A stretch of DNA of 64,000 nt from Nocardioides sp. CFH 31398 (GCF_022436705.1 NZ_JAKUHT010000013.1:124001-188000), one strand, 5' to 3'; positions 41,729 through 50,231 are shown, numbered from the stretch's first letter. Program-made: numbers and translations. The notes: generated by a model not told the origin, from the sequence alone.

Positions 41729-42418
41729 ATGTCGTCGACCGAGAAGCAGTCGTCGGGCGCCCAGCCCTGCTGTGATCTCGTCCTGCCCTGCAAGGACGAG
41801 GGGCCGGCGCTGCGCGACCTGCTGCCGCGCATCCCCGCGGCCTTCTCGGTGATCGTCGTCGACAACAACTCCACCGACGACACGGCCCGTGTCGCCGTCG
41901 AGAACGGCGCCCAGGTGGTGCGGGAGACGGTCCCGGGGTACGGCGCAGCCGTGCACGCCGGGGTGGAGGCCGCGACGAGGGACTACCTCGCCGTCATGGA
42001 CGGCGACGGCTCCTTCGACCCCGACGAGCTGCTCGTCCTGCTCGACGACGTCCGCTCGGGGCGGGCCGACATGGCGGTCGGCCGGCGTCGTCCGGTGCGC
42101 CGGGGCGTGTGGCCCTGGCACGCCCGCGCGGGCAACCAGCTGATCGTGGCCTGGTTGCGCCGGCGGATCCGGATGGACGCGCACGACATCGCGCCGATGC
42201 GGGTCTGCCGCAGGCGGGCGCTGCTCGACCTGGACGTGCGGGACAGGCGGTTCGGATACCCTGTGGAGCTGCTGCAGAAGGTGACCCTGGCCGGCTGGCG
42301 GGTGAGCGAGCACGACGTCGGCTACCACCCCCGCGCCGAGGGCACCCGCTCGAAGGTGTCCGGGTCGGTCACCGGCACGGTACGAACGGCGCGGGACTTC
42401 TGGAAGGTGCTCTCATGA
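41729..42418 (+). CDS. GT2-family glycosyltransferase
   Basis: 229 residues from an ATG at 41729. Family-2 features: CDLVLPCKDEGPALRDLLPR, VIVVDNNSTDDTARVAVENG (nucleotide-sugar binding), YLAVMDGDGSFDPDELLVLL (DxD-type DGD metal site), and RRFGYPVELLQKVTLAGWRV for the acceptor region. It resembles dolichyl- or polyprenyl-phosphate sugar synthases and would transfer a sugar from a nucleotide donor to a lipid phosphate, which the divergent GT-C-like membrane protein could use. That partnership is inference. The stop overlaps the next ATG (ATGA). Confidence 0.9.
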   Translation: MSSTEKQSSGAQPCCDLVLPCKDEGPALRDLLPRIPAAFSVIVVDNNSTDDTARVAVENGAQVVRETVPGYGAAVHAGVEAATRDYLAVMDGDGSFDPDELLVLLDDVRSGRADMAVGRRRPVRRGVWPWHARAGNQLIVAWLRRRIRMDAHDIAPMRVCRRRALLDLDVRDRRFGYPVELLQKVTLAGWRVSEHDVGYHPRAEGTRSKVSGSVTGTVRTARDFWKVLS

Positions 42419-43155
42419 CGACGCAGGACGGACTGTCCCCTGCGCACGCCCTGGTGCTGGCGAAGGCGCCGGTCGCCGGAGCCGTGAAGACCCGCCTGGG
42501 CGCCGACATCGGGCTCGACGAGGCCGCGGAGGCGGCCGCCGCCGCGCTGCTCGACACGCTCCGCGCCTGCACCGACGCCTTCGGGGCCGACCGGTGCCAC
42601 CTGGCGCTCGCCGGCGACCTGGCGGAGGCCGTGCGGGGCGAGGAGCTGACGGCGGCGATCGACGGCTGGCACGTCGCGCCGCAGCGGGGGGACGGGCTCG
42701 GCGAGCGCATCGCCGCCGCCCACGAGGACGCCGCGCGCGCGATGGCGCAGCGGGGCACGGGAGGGACCACGGTGCAGATCGGCATGGACACACCCCAGGT
42801 GACGGGGGCCGCGCTCCGCGCCGCCGCCGACGCCCTGGGGTCCGCGGACGCCGCGCTCGGGCCGGCTGAGGACGGCGGCTGGTGGGTGCTCGCCCTGCGC
42901 GACCCCGCGGGCGCCGGGCTCCTCGCGCCCGTGCCGATGTCCACGCCCACGACGTACGACGACACCCACGCGGCCCTCGTGGCCGGGGGGCTGACGGTCG
43001 CCGACCTGCCGGTGCTCCGCGACGTCGACACCGTCGCCGACGCCGAGGCGGTCGTCGGGCTCGCCCCGGACGGCGAGTTCGCCCGCGCCTGGACCGGCCT
43101 GGTCGCCCGCGCCGGCACCCGTGACGTCGGGGTGGACGTGGGTGCCACCCGATGA
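42415..43155 (+). CDS. DUF2064 / TIGR04282-type nucleotidyltransferase-like protein
   Basis: 246 residues from an ATG at 42415 overlapping the GT2 stop. ALVLAKAPVAGAVKTRLGAD matches the start of the GT-A-like nucleotidyltransferase fold of DUF2064 (KxPxxGxVKTRL). QRGDGLGERIAAAHEDAARA, VQIGMDTPQVTGAALRAAAD and LGPAEDGGWWVLALRDP are the other conserved blocks; the GMDTP segment replaces a typical DxD/GSDxP. The role in the cluster is probably activation or transfer of a small group in cofactor- or lipid-linked sugar metabolism; no substrate is known. The stop overlaps the following ATG. Confidence 0.87.
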   Translation: MTTQDGLSPAHALVLAKAPVAGAVKTRLGADIGLDEAAEAAAAALLDTLRACTDAFGADRCHLALAGDLAEAVRGEELTAAIDGWHVAPQRGDGLGERIAAAHEDAARAMAQRGTGGTTVQIGMDTPQVTGAALRAAADALGSADAALGPAEDGGWWVLALRDPAGAGLLAPVPMSTPTTYDDTHAALVAGGLTVADLPVLRDVDTVADAEAVVGLAPDGEFARAWTGLVARAGTRDVGVDVGATR

Positions 43156-43832
43156 GCCTGGAACCCGCGGACGACGTCCTCGCCGACGCCGGCGTCACCT
43201 CCGACGCCTCCTTCACCTCCGTGTTCGCCGCCGCGCTGCGCGGTGAGTCGTGCACCGTCGTGGGCGTCGGCGACGCCCCCGAGCACCTCCCGGTCTCCGA
43301 GTGGAAGCGCGAGGCCGACGCGGCCGACCGCGCCCTGCTCGCCCTGTGCGAGGGCCCGACCCTCGACATCGGCTGCGGCCCGGGTCGCATGGCCGAGCAC
43401 CTCGCCGACGTCGGGCACACCGTGCTGGGCATCGACGTGGTGCACGAGGCCGTGCTGCAGACCCGCGACCGCGGCGTGTCCGCGATCGTCCGCAACGTCT
43501 TCGACACCCTGCCCGGCGAGGGACGCTGGCAGAGCGCCCTGCTCGCGGACGGCAACATCGGCATCGGCGGCGACCCCGTCGCGCTGCTCGCCCGGACCAA
43601 GGAGCTGCTCGACCCGGGCGGCCGCGTGGTGGTCGAATTGTCCCCGCCCGGCGCCGGCTTCTCCACGATGTGGGCGTGCCTGGAGGCCGGCGGCCTGCGC
43701 AGCCGGCCGTTCCGCTGGTCGGTCGTCGGCACGGACGCGATCGACGAGGTCGCGGCCGAGGTCGGCCTGGCCGTCCAGGAGTTCCACCAGTACGGCGAGC
43801 GGTGGTTCACCGTGCTCGTCTCCGCGGACTGA
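43152..43832 (+). CDS. SAM-dependent class I methyltransferase
   Basis: 226 residues from an ATG at 43152 (ATGA overlap with the DUF2064 gene). Motif I is visible as PTLDIGCGPGRMAEHLADVG, post-I acidic GIDVVHEAVLQTRDRG, and motif IV region ALLADGNIGIGGDPVALLAR. The N-terminal 50 residues (ADDVLADAGVTSDASFTSVF) are an extra helical cap. The methyl acceptor is unknown. It is the third gene in a run of five overlapping or near-touching genes. Confidence 0.9.
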   Translation: MSLEPADDVLADAGVTSDASFTSVFAAALRGESCTVVGVGDAPEHLPVSEWKREADAADRALLALCEGPTLDIGCGPGRMAEHLADVGHTVLGIDVVHEAVLQTRDRGVSAIVRNVFDTLPGEGRWQSALLADGNIGIGGDPVALLARTKELLDPGGRVVVELSPPGAGFSTMWACLEAGGLRSRPFRWSVVGTDAIDEVAAEVGLAVQEFHQYGERWFTVLVSAD

Positions 43833-43843
43833 CGGAGCACCCG

Positions 43844-45025
43844 GTGGCCCTGTCCGTGCGCGCCCCGTCGCAGGCGGACTTCACCTCGCGGCTTCACAGC
43901 CCGGCCGTCGCCGCCAGGATCGGCACGTGGCTCGGGATCACCTTCGGCGTCTGCTTCCTGACCGGGCTGATCAGCCACTGGGCCCAGGTGCCCGACCCGC
44001 TGGTCGCCTTCCCGACCCGCCCCACCTGGGGCTACCGGGTCACCCAGGGCCTGCACGTCATCACCGGCACGGCCACGATCCCGCTCCTGCTCGTCAAGCT
44101 GTGGACGGTCTACCCGCGGCTGTTCAAGCCCGTCGTGGCCTGGCCGCCGCGCGCAGCCGTCGTCCACGGCCTGGAGCGGCTGGCCACCCTCGTCCTGGTC
44201 GCCGCCGGCGTCTTCCAGCTCGTCACCGGGCTGATGAACTCCACGCAGTGGTACCCCTGGTCGTTCTCCTTCCGCCCGACCCACTACGCCGTCGCCTGGC
44301 TGGCGATCGGCGCGATCGTCGTCCACGTCGCGCTCAAGCTCCCGGTCATCCGGGGGGCCTACGCCCGCGACGTCGAGGACGACGACCCCGAGCACCCGCC
44401 GCCGTACGACGTCACGACCGCGGTCGAGCGTCCCGGCGCCCTGTCGCGCCGCGGGCTGCTGCGCAGCACCTGGGCCGCCGCGGCCGTCGCGGCGGTGGCC
44501 ACGGCCGGGGCCACCGTGCCGTTCCTGCGGTGGGTCTCCGTGCTCGGCGTGCGCACCGGTGACGGCCCGCAGGGCCTGCCCATCAACCGCTCCGCCGAGG
44601 CCGCCGGCGTCGGCGACGACGCGGTCGGGTCGTCCTGGCGGCTCACCCTCGTCCGCGGCGGGGACACCACCGAGCTGACCCTGGACGACCTGCGTGCCCT
44701 GCCGCAGCAGACCGTCGAGCTCCCCATCGCCTGCGTGGAGGGGTGGAGCGCGTCGGCCACCTGGACCGGGCCCCGCATGAGCGACGTCATGGCGGCGGTC
44801 GGCACCAGCGGCGCAGACGTCGGGGTCTACTCGCTTCAGACGCGGGGGGCCTTCTCGGCGTCGCGGCTGCCGGCGAGCTTCGCCGACGACCCGCTGACCC
44901 TGCTCGCCCTCGAGGTCAACGGCGAGACGCTGTCCATGGACCACGGCTACCCCTGCCGCGTCATCGCTCCCAACCGCCCCGGGGTCCTGCAGACCAAGTG
45001 GGTCACCCGCCTGGAGACGCTGTGA
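43844..45025 (+). CDS. Membrane-anchored molybdopterin-dependent oxidoreductase
   Basis: 393 residues from a GTG at 43844, 11 nt after the methyltransferase stop. The first about 190 residues contain four to five membrane segments with His-bearing helices (GLISHWAQVP, VTQGLHVITGTATIPLLLVK, FRPTHYAVAWLAIGAIVVHV), like a cytochrome b-type anchor. An RRGLLRSTWAAAAVAAVATA twin-arginine-like segment precedes the SUOX/YedY molybdopterin domain, with the Mo-ligand Cys in VELPIACVEGWSASATWTGP and DHGYPCRVIAPNRPGVLQTK near the end. It probably passes electrons between a periplasmic substrate and the quinone pool or a b-type heme. A YedY/MsrP-like repair role is possible. Haem ligands are inferred. Confidence 0.88.
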   Translation: MALSVRAPSQADFTSRLHSPAVAARIGTWLGITFGVCFLTGLISHWAQVPDPLVAFPTRPTWGYRVTQGLHVITGTATIPLLLVKLWTVYPRLFKPVVAWPPRAAVVHGLERLATLVLVAAGVFQLVTGLMNSTQWYPWSFSFRPTHYAVAWLAIGAIVVHVALKLPVIRGAYARDVEDDDPEHPPPYDVTTAVERPGALSRRGLLRSTWAAAAVAAVATAGATVPFLRWVSVLGVRTGDGPQGLPINRSAEAAGVGDDAVGSSWRLTLVRGGDTTELTLDDLRALPQQTVELPIACVEGWSASATWTGPRMSDVMAAVGTSGADVGVYSLQTRGAFSASRLPASFADDPLTLLALEVNGETLSMDHGYPCRVIAPNRPGVLQTKWVTRLETL

Positions 45026-45498
45026 GCGCCGGCCGCCTGCTGCTCGCCGTCGTGGGCACCGCCGTCGCGGCGTACGGCGGGTTCCTGCTGGCGGGGGAGG
45101 ACCGCGAGCAGATCGTCTCGGCGCTCGTGTGGCTGATCGGCGGGGCGCTGGTGCACGACCTGCTGCTGGTTCCCGTCACGCTGGTCCTCGTCGCTCTGCT
45201 CGGCCGCCTGCTGCCCACCTCGTGGCGCGCCCCGGCGGGACTGGCCTTCGTCGTGCTCGCGACCGTCACGGTCGTGGCGATCCCGTTCCTGGGTCGCTTC
45301 GGGGCCCTGCCGGACAACCCGACGCTGCTGGACCGGGACTACACGACCGGCTACCTCGTGCTCGTCGGCGTCGTGCTGGGGGTGGTCGTCGCCGGCGCGC
45401 TGGTGCGGTCCGCACGGCGTCGGACCGGCCCGGAGGACCTCAGCGCGTCGCTCGACGACACACCCTCCGACACGCCCTCCGACACGCCGCGACCGTAG
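45022..45498 (+). CDS. Small integral membrane protein
   Basis: 158 residues from a GTG at 45022 (GTGA overlap with the oxidoreductase stop). Four hydrophobic segments are visible: RLLLAVVGTAVAAYGGFLLA, LVWLIGGALVHDLLLVPVTL, LAFVVLATVTVVAIPFLG and GYLVLVGVVLGVVVAGALV. The tail carries a DTPSDTPSDTP repeat. No family is recognised. The coupling suggests it belongs with the molybdopterin oxidoreductase, perhaps as a membrane partner. It is the last gene before recA. Confidence 0.82.
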   Translation: MSAGRLLLAVVGTAVAAYGGFLLAGEDREQIVSALVWLIGGALVHDLLLVPVTLVLVALLGRLLPTSWRAPAGLAFVVLATVTVVAIPFLGRFGALPDNPTLLDRDYTTGYLVLVGVVLGVVVAGALVRSARRRTGPEDLSASLDDTPSDTPSDTPRP

Positions 45499-45506
45499 CT
45501 CCCGCG

Positions 45507-45528
45507 TCGAACATCTGTTCGTTACTGT
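45507..45528 (+). promoter_or_regulatory. LexA (SOS) box and -10 of recA
   Basis: TCGAACATCTGTTCGT at 45507-45522 matches the actinobacterial LexA operator TCGAAC-N4-GTTCGA at 15 of the 16 spaced positions that matter, differing only in the last base. TACTGT at 45523-45528 directly abuts it and is the likely -10. LexA bound here would cover the promoter, giving SOS induction of recA-recX. Confidence 0.85.
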
Positions 45529-45663
45529 GGTGTCCACAGGCGGACGACGGGTCGAGTCCTCCACAGCCCCGGGGCGCAGCCCCGGCCGTTGTCGGTGGCC
45601 GCACCTAGCGTCACCCACAGGTCGGCAGACGCCCGGCCGGTGACCTCGAGGACGGAGTGGACC

Positions 45664-46716
45664 ATGGCCGGTGGAGACCGCGAGAAGGCGCTCGACGTAG
45701 CGCTCGCCAACATCGAGAAGCAGTTCGGCAAGGGGTCGGTGATGCGGCTCGGCGACGAGACCCGCGCCCCCCTGGAGGTGATCCCCACGGGGTCGATCGC
45801 CCTGGACGTCGCGCTCGGCCTCGGCGGCCTGCCGCGCGGCCGTGTCGTCGAGATCTACGGCCCGGAGTCCTCCGGAAAGACGACCGTCGCCCTGCACGCG
45901 GTGGCCAGCGCCCAGCGCGCCGGCGGCGTCGTGGCCTTCATCGACGCGGAGCACGCGCTGGACCCCGACTACGCGAAGGCGCTCGGTGTCGACACCGACG
46001 CGCTGCTGGTCTCGCAGCCGGACTCCGGCGAGCAGGCCCTCGAGATCGCCGACATGCTGATCCGCTCCGGCGCCCTCGACCTCATCGTCATCGACTCCGT
46101 CGCGGCGCTGGTGCCCCGTGCCGAGATCGAGGGCGAGATGGGCGACTCCCACGTCGGCCTCCAGGCCCGCCTGATGAGCCAGGCGCTGCGCAAGATGACC
46201 GGTGCCCTCAACGGCGCCGGCACGACCGCGATCTTCATCAACCAGCTGCGCGAGAAGATCGGCGTGATGTTCGGCTCGCCGGAGACCACGACCGGTGGTC
46301 GCGCGCTGAAGTTCTACTCCTCGGTCCGCCTCGACGTGCGCCGCATCGAGACCCTGAAGGACGGCCAGGACATGGTCGGCAACCGGACCCGGGTCAAGGT
46401 CGTGAAGAACAAGGTCGCCCCGCCGTTCAAGCAGGCGGAGTTCGACATCATGTACGGCAAGGGCATCAGCCGCGAGGGCGGTCTGATCGACGTCGGCGTC
46501 GAGGCGGGCCTCGTCCGCAAGTCGGGTGCCTGGTACACCTACGAGGGCGACCAGCTGGGCCAGGGCAAGGAGAACGCCCGCGGCTTCCTGCGCGACAACC
46601 CCGACCTGGCCGACGAGCTCGAGAAGAAGATCCTCGAGAAGCTCGGCGTGGGCCCGACGGTCGACAACCCGGCCGACGACCTGTCCGACGAGCCCATCGG
46701 TGTCGATGACTTCTAG
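45664..46716 (+). CDS. recA: Recombinase RecA
   Basis: 350 residues from an ATG at 45664 ([20 protein letters not shown]), with a GAGGA upstream; the open frame extends 25 codons further into the leader and is rejected. RecA forms filaments on single-stranded DNA, drives strand exchange and triggers LexA cleavage. Walker [17 protein letters not shown], the MAW region (Lys-Phe-Gly-Lys-Gly-Ser-Val near residue 20), [20 protein letters not shown] (Walker B and loop L1), [20 protein letters not shown] (L2) and the acidic C-terminus are present. No intein. The LexA box at 45507-45522 controls it. Confidence 0.98.
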   Translation: MAGGDREKALDVALANIEKQFGKGSVMRLGDETRAPLEVIPTGSIALDVALGLGGLPRGRVVEIYGPESSGKTTVALHAVASAQRAGGVVAFIDAEHALDPDYAKALGVDTDALLVSQPDSGEQALEIADMLIRSGALDLIVIDSVAALVPRAEIEGEMGDSHVGLQARLMSQALRKMTGALNGAGTTAIFINQLREKIGVMFGSPETTTGGRALKFYSSVRLDVRRIETLKDGQDMVGNRTRVKVVKNKVAPPFKQAEFDIMYGKGISREGGLIDVGVEAGLVRKSGAWYTYEGDQLGQGKENARGFLRDNPDLADELEKKILEKLGVGPTVDNPADDLSDEPIGVDDF

Positions 46717-47305
46717 GTCGACCACCGGGCCGTCGGGGCGCCGTCGGGCCAGGAGGACGACCGAGCCCGCACCCCCGCGGGAGAGGGCCCCGGAGACGGA
46801 GGCCGAGGCGGAGGAGCGGGCGCGGTCCATCCTGCTGAACCAGCTCACCGCGCAGGCCCGCAGCCGGGCGCAGCTGGCGGAGAAGCTGGCGGCGAAGGAC
46901 GTCCCGGACGACGTCGCCACCCGTCTGCTGGACCGGTTCACCGAGGTCGGCCTCATCGACGACGAGGCGTTCGCCCGGGCCTGGGTCGCCTCACGCGGCC
47001 CGGGCAAGGGTCTGGCCCGACGGGCGCTGTCGGCCGAGCTGCGCCGCAAGGGGGTCGCCGACACCGACGTCTGGGCGGCGCTCGACGAGGTGGACCCCGA
47101 CGACGAGCGGGAGGCGGCGCGCACCCTGGTGCGGCGCAGGCTGCGGTCGCTGCGCGGGGTGGAGACACCGAAGGCCACCCAGCGCCTCGTCGGCATGCTC
47201 GCCCGCAAGGGCCACCCGCCCGGCGTGGCGTACGCCGTGGTCCGCGAGGTCCTGGCCGAGGACCGCGAGGACGCCGCGGACCTGCCGGAGGACGTCTCCT
47301 CCTAG
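46706..47305 (+). CDS. recX: Recombination regulatory protein RecX
   Basis: 199 residues from an ATG at 46706, overlapping the last 11 nt of recA in another frame; a GTG at 46700 is also possible. RecX binds RecA filaments and limits recombinase activity. After a disordered Arg/Pro/Glu-rich head (about 45 residues) it has the three-repeat helical RecX pattern: [20 protein letters not shown] and [53 protein letters not shown] and [19 protein letters not shown]. Translational coupling to recA keeps the ratio fixed. The stop TAG is part of the TAGGCT hexamer of the next gene. Confidence 0.94.
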   Translation: MTSRSTTGPSGRRRARRTTEPAPPRERAPETEAEAEERARSILLNQLTAQARSRAQLAEKLAAKDVPDDVATRLLDRFTEVGLIDDEAFARAWVASRGPGKGLARRALSAELRRKGVADTDVWAALDEVDPDDEREAARTLVRRRLRSLRGVETPKATQRLVGMLARKGHPPGVAYAVVREVLAEDREDAADLPEDVSS

Positions 47306-47315
47306 GCTGGCGGCC

Positions 47316-48155
47316 ATGCTCGAGCTGCTCCGCCTGCCGCCCGGCGAGGTCGACCTCGCGTCGTACGACACCCGGGCGACGCCGGGCTTCGATGGCGACA
47401 AGGCGGCCGGCCGCGAGGCCCTGGCCGCGGTCGCCCCGGAGCTCGGTGACCTGCAGGAGCGCCTGTACGCCGAGCGGACCACGGGCTCCACGCGGCGGGT
47501 GCTGCTCGTCCTGCAGGGCATGGACACCGCGGGCAAGGGCGGCACCGTGCGCCACGTCGCCGGTCTCGTCGACCCGCAGGGCCTGCGCATCACCGGGTTC
47601 GGAGCGCCGAGCGCCGAGGAGCTCGCGCACGACTTCCTGTGGCGCATCCGGCGTGCCCTGCCGGACCCCGGGCAGATCGGGGTCTTCGACCGGTCGCACT
47701 ACGAGGACGTGCTGGCGGTCAAGGTGCGGGGTCTCGCGGACGACGCGGAGATCGAGCGCCGCTACGGCGCCATCAACGACTTCGAGGCCGAGCTGGTCGA
47801 GTCCGGGACCCGGGTGCTCAAGTGCCTGCTGCTGATCTCGCCCGACGAGCAGAAGGAGCGACTGCTGTCGCGCATGGACGACCCCACAAAGCACTGGAAG
47901 CTCGCCGCGTCGGACATCGACGACCGCGCGCGGTGGTCGGACTACGCCGCGGCGTACGAGACGGCCCTGGAGCGGACGAGCACCGAGGTCGCGCCCTGGT
48001 ACGTCGTCCCCGCGGACCGGAAGTGGTACCGCAACCTCGCCGTGGCCCACCTGCTGCGCGACACCCTCGCCGAGATGGCCCCGGTCTGGCCGCCCTCCCA
48101 GGTCGACGTGGAGGCCGAGCGGCGCCGCCTGCTCGAGGAGGACCCGATCTCGTGA
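47316..48155 (+). CDS. Polyphosphate kinase 2 family protein
   Basis: 279 residues from an ATG at 47316. TAGGCT at 47303-47308 lies 7 nt before it and includes the recX stop codon. PPK2 enzymes transfer phosphate between polyphosphate and nucleoside phosphates (AMP, ADP or GDP). Walker A is RVLLVLQGMDTAGKGGTVRH; Walker B and lid are IGVFDRSHYEDVL and LLLISPDEQKERLLSRMDD, followed by KHWKLAASDIDDRARWSDYA and APWYVVPADRKWYRNLAVAH. Its length and N-terminal extension fit class I or III PPK2; the class and nucleotide preference cannot be settled by eye. It is coupled by GTGA to the HipA-like kinase. Confidence 0.93.
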   Translation: MLELLRLPPGEVDLASYDTRATPGFDGDKAAGREALAAVAPELGDLQERLYAERTTGSTRRVLLVLQGMDTAGKGGTVRHVAGLVDPQGLRITGFGAPSAEELAHDFLWRIRRALPDPGQIGVFDRSHYEDVLAVKVRGLADDAEIERRYGAINDFEAELVESGTRVLKCLLLISPDEQKERLLSRMDDPTKHWKLAASDIDDRARWSDYAAAYETALERTSTEVAPWYVVPADRKWYRNLAVAHLLRDTLAEMAPVWPPSQVDVEAERRRLLEEDPIS

Positions 48156-48943
48156 CCCAGCCGAGCGAGGACCCCGACGGCCTGCGCACCGTCGTCGCCA
48201 CCCGCTACGTCGCCCCGCTGCGCGAGGGAGGCTCCCTGCCGGGTCTCATGGAGGCCGACGACCTCGGCACGTACGTCGTCAAGTACCGCGGCGCCGGCCA
48301 GGGCCCGCGCGTGCTCGTGGCCGAGGTCGTCGTCGCCGGGATCGCCGAGGCGATCGGCCTGGCGACACCGCGCCAGGTCGCCGTGGACCTGACCCGGGCG
48401 CTGACCCGCTACGAGGCCGACGAGGAGGTCCAGGACCTGCTGCGGGCCAGTGTCGGCCTCAACCTCGGCGTCGACTTCCTCCCTGGGGCGTTCGGCTACG
48501 ACGGCCAGGCGAGCGCCGAGCCCGACGTCGCCGCCCGTGTGCTGTGGCTGGACGCCCTGTGCGCCAACGTGGACCGCAGCTGGCGCAACCCGAACCTGCT
48601 GTGGTGGCACCGCCGCCTGTGGGTGATCGACCACGGGGCCGCGCTGTACTTCCACCACTCCTGGCCGGGCGGCGTCGGTGACCCGGCCCGGTTCGCCGCC
48701 CAGCGCTGGGACGCGGGCGACCACCTGCTCGCGTCGTCCGCGGGTCGCGCACGGGAGCTCGACGAGGAGCTGGGCGCGGCGCTGACCGACGAGGTGCTCG
48801 AGGCCGTGCTGGCCCGCGTCCCCGACGCCTGGTTGGACCCGGTGCCCGGCGCGGAGGACCCGGCGGCGCTGCGTGCGGCGTACGTCGCCTTCCTGCGGGC
48901 CCGGCTCGGCACCCGCCAGTGGCTGCCCGGCGGTGACGCGTGA
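48152..48943 (+). CDS. HipA-like kinase (HipA_2 family)
   Basis: 263 residues from a GTG at 48152 overlapping the PPK2 stop. It is shorter than HipA and lacks the HipA N-terminal domain. Kinase landmarks: Lys in GTYVVKYRGAGQG with RVLVAEVVVAGIAEAIGLAT, the catalytic-loop-like segment WLDALCANVDRSWRNPNLLW, and the metal loop LWVIDHGAALYFHHSW. This matches the HipA_2 group, which is usually encoded beside a DUF3037 protein, as here. No HipB-type antitoxin is adjacent. The target of phosphorylation is unknown. Confidence 0.85.
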   Translation: MTQPSEDPDGLRTVVATRYVAPLREGGSLPGLMEADDLGTYVVKYRGAGQGPRVLVAEVVVAGIAEAIGLATPRQVAVDLTRALTRYEADEEVQDLLRASVGLNLGVDFLPGAFGYDGQASAEPDVAARVLWLDALCANVDRSWRNPNLLWWHRRLWVIDHGAALYFHHSWPGGVGDPARFAAQRWDAGDHLLASSAGRARELDEELGAALTDEVLEAVLARVPDAWLDPVPGAEDPAALRAAYVAFLRARLGTRQWLPGGDA

Positions 48944-49323
48944 CCGGCTCGGCGTACGAGTACGTCGTCCTGCGCTGCGTGCCCCGCGCGCACCGCGAGG
49001 AGTTCCTCAACGTCGGCGTGGTGCTGCACAGCCAGGACGCCGACCTGCTGGGCGCCGCCTGGCACCTGGACGCCGACCGGCTGCGCGCGCTCGACCCGTC
49101 GGTGGACCCCGCCGACCTCGAGACGGCACTGCGGTTCGTCGACGCGGTCTGCGCCGGCGACACCGACGCCGGGGGAGAGGCCGCCCGCGGCGCCCGCAGC
49201 CACCGCTTCGGCTACCTGAAGGCGCCGCGCAGCACGGTGCTGCGCCCCGGACCCGTCCACGGGGGCATCACCGACGACCCCCGGGCGTGCCTCGCGCGGC
49301 TGCTGGACGTGTACGTGCGCTGA
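48940..49323 (+). CDS. DUF3037 family protein
   Basis: 127 residues from a GTG at 48940, overlapping the HipA-like stop (GTGA). The sequence begins with YEYVVLRCVPRAHREEFLNV followed by GVVLHSQDADLLGAAWHLD, the typical DUF3037 N-terminus, with the later GPVHGGITDDPRACLARLLD motif. This family is a known companion of HipA_2 kinases, with no established activity. The tight overlap suggests a complex or common regulation. Confidence 0.86.
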   Translation: MTGSAYEYVVLRCVPRAHREEFLNVGVVLHSQDADLLGAAWHLDADRLRALDPSVDPADLETALRFVDAVCAGDTDAGGEAARGARSHRFGYLKAPRSTVLRPGPVHGGITDDPRACLARLLDVYVR

Positions 49324-49378
49324 CCCGCACGGTGGTCGAGCGGCGACCGCACCAGACCCTGGCCGCTGCCTGACCGCT

Positions 49379-49471
49379 GGTTGAGGTGCGAGCGCAGCGA
49401 GCCTCGAAACCCGGCGACCACGGCTCTCACGGGGTCTCGAGGCTCGGCGCCGCGCGCCTCGCACCTCGACC
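49379..49471. repeat. Large imperfect palindrome (REP-like)
   Basis: GAGGTGCGAGCGCAGCGAGC and CTCGAAACC (49383-49411) are mirrored by GGGTCTCGAGGC and CGCCTCGCACCTCGACC (49432-49471). The conserved parts are GAGGTGCGA / TCGCACCTC and GAGCCTCGA / TCGAGGCTC. It lies between convergent DUF3037 and chelatase genes. A shorter relative is at 14917-14999. It is probably a terminator-type intergenic repeat. Confidence 0.75.
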
Positions 49472-49478
49472 GCCGGTG

Positions 49479-50231
49479 CTAGACGGGAACGAGCTCCACG
49501 GCGCCGACGGCGTAGCGGGCGAGGACGACGCGGGCGACCTCGGGGTGGGGGCCGAGCGGCGCCGAGACAGCCACGGCCCCGGCCTCGAGGGCGAGCTCGG
49601 CGGCCCGGTCGTGGAGTACCCCGGGCGCGAGGAACAGCGAGCCGACGGCGATGTGGCGACGGCCCTCGCCGCGGAAGGCGCGGACGGCCTCGCCCGTCGC
49701 CGGCGGGGCGGACGCGGCGTACGCCGCGGTCACGGGCAGCTTGTGGTGGGTGCCCCAGAGCCGCGCCAGGCGGGCCACGGCGGCGTTGGTCAGGTGGTCG
49801 GTCGATCCGGACGCCGCGAGCACCAGCGCGTCCAGCTCGCAGACCCGGGCCGCGGCCAGTGCGTCGCGCAGGCGGACGTCGAGGACCTCCAGGAACGCCG
49901 GCTCGAGACCCAGGACAGCGGACGCGCGCAGGCGGACCGACCGGTGGCGGGCGGCGGCGTCCACGATCGCGCTGTCGACGTCCGCACCGGCCAGGTGCGG
50001 CTCGGTGAGCAGCAGCGGGACGACGACCGCCTCCTCGACCCCGTCGGCCGCCAGGCGGGCCACGACGTCGGTCAGCGACGGCCCCCGGGCGTCGGGCCGC
50101 TCGAGCGAGGCCTGCTCCACGCGGAGGTCGGGCCGGGCACGGCGGACCTCGGTCACGAGCGCCGTGACGGAGTCCCGAGAGCGGGGGTCGTGGCTGCCGT
50201 GGGCGAGGGCGACGAGCGCGGGAGCTGTCAT
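49479..50231 (-). CDS. CbiX/SirB-type sirohydrochlorin ferrochelatase
   Basis: 250 residues. The chelatase inserts iron into sirohydrochlorin to make siroheme, the cofactor of the sulfite reductase encoded upstream. Two CbiX half-domains are visible: PALVALAHGSHDPRSRDSVT with metal His in HGSHD, VVVPLLLTEPHLAGADVDSA, and a second half LVLAASGSTDHLTNAAVARL with IAVGSLFLAPGVLHDRA. Length (about 250) is normal for the actinobacterial two-domain form. It follows cysH by 46 nt on the same strand, so it is in the sulfate assimilation operon. Cobalt versus iron specificity is inferred from this context. Confidence 0.88.
   Translation of the reverse strand: MTAPALVALAHGSHDPRSRDSVTALVTEVRRARPDLRVEQASLERPDARGPSLTDVVARLAADGVEEAVVVPLLLTEPHLAGADVDSAIVDAAARHRSVRLRASAVLGLEPAFLEVLDVRLRDALAAARVCELDALVLAASGSTDHLTNAAVARLARLWGTHHKLPVTAAYAASAPPATGEAVRAFRGEGRRHIAVGSLFLAPGVLHDRAAELALEAGAVAVSAPLGPHPEVARVVLARYAVGAVELVPV

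Noticed and set aside
45589..45663. N-terminal extension of recA
   Set aside because: Frame is open but not RecA-like. The ATG at 45664 gives the usual N-terminus and has a ribosome site.
48152..49323. HipBA toxin-antitoxin module
   Set aside because: The kinase is the short HipA_2 type, there is no HTH HipB gene beside it, and its partner is DUF3037.
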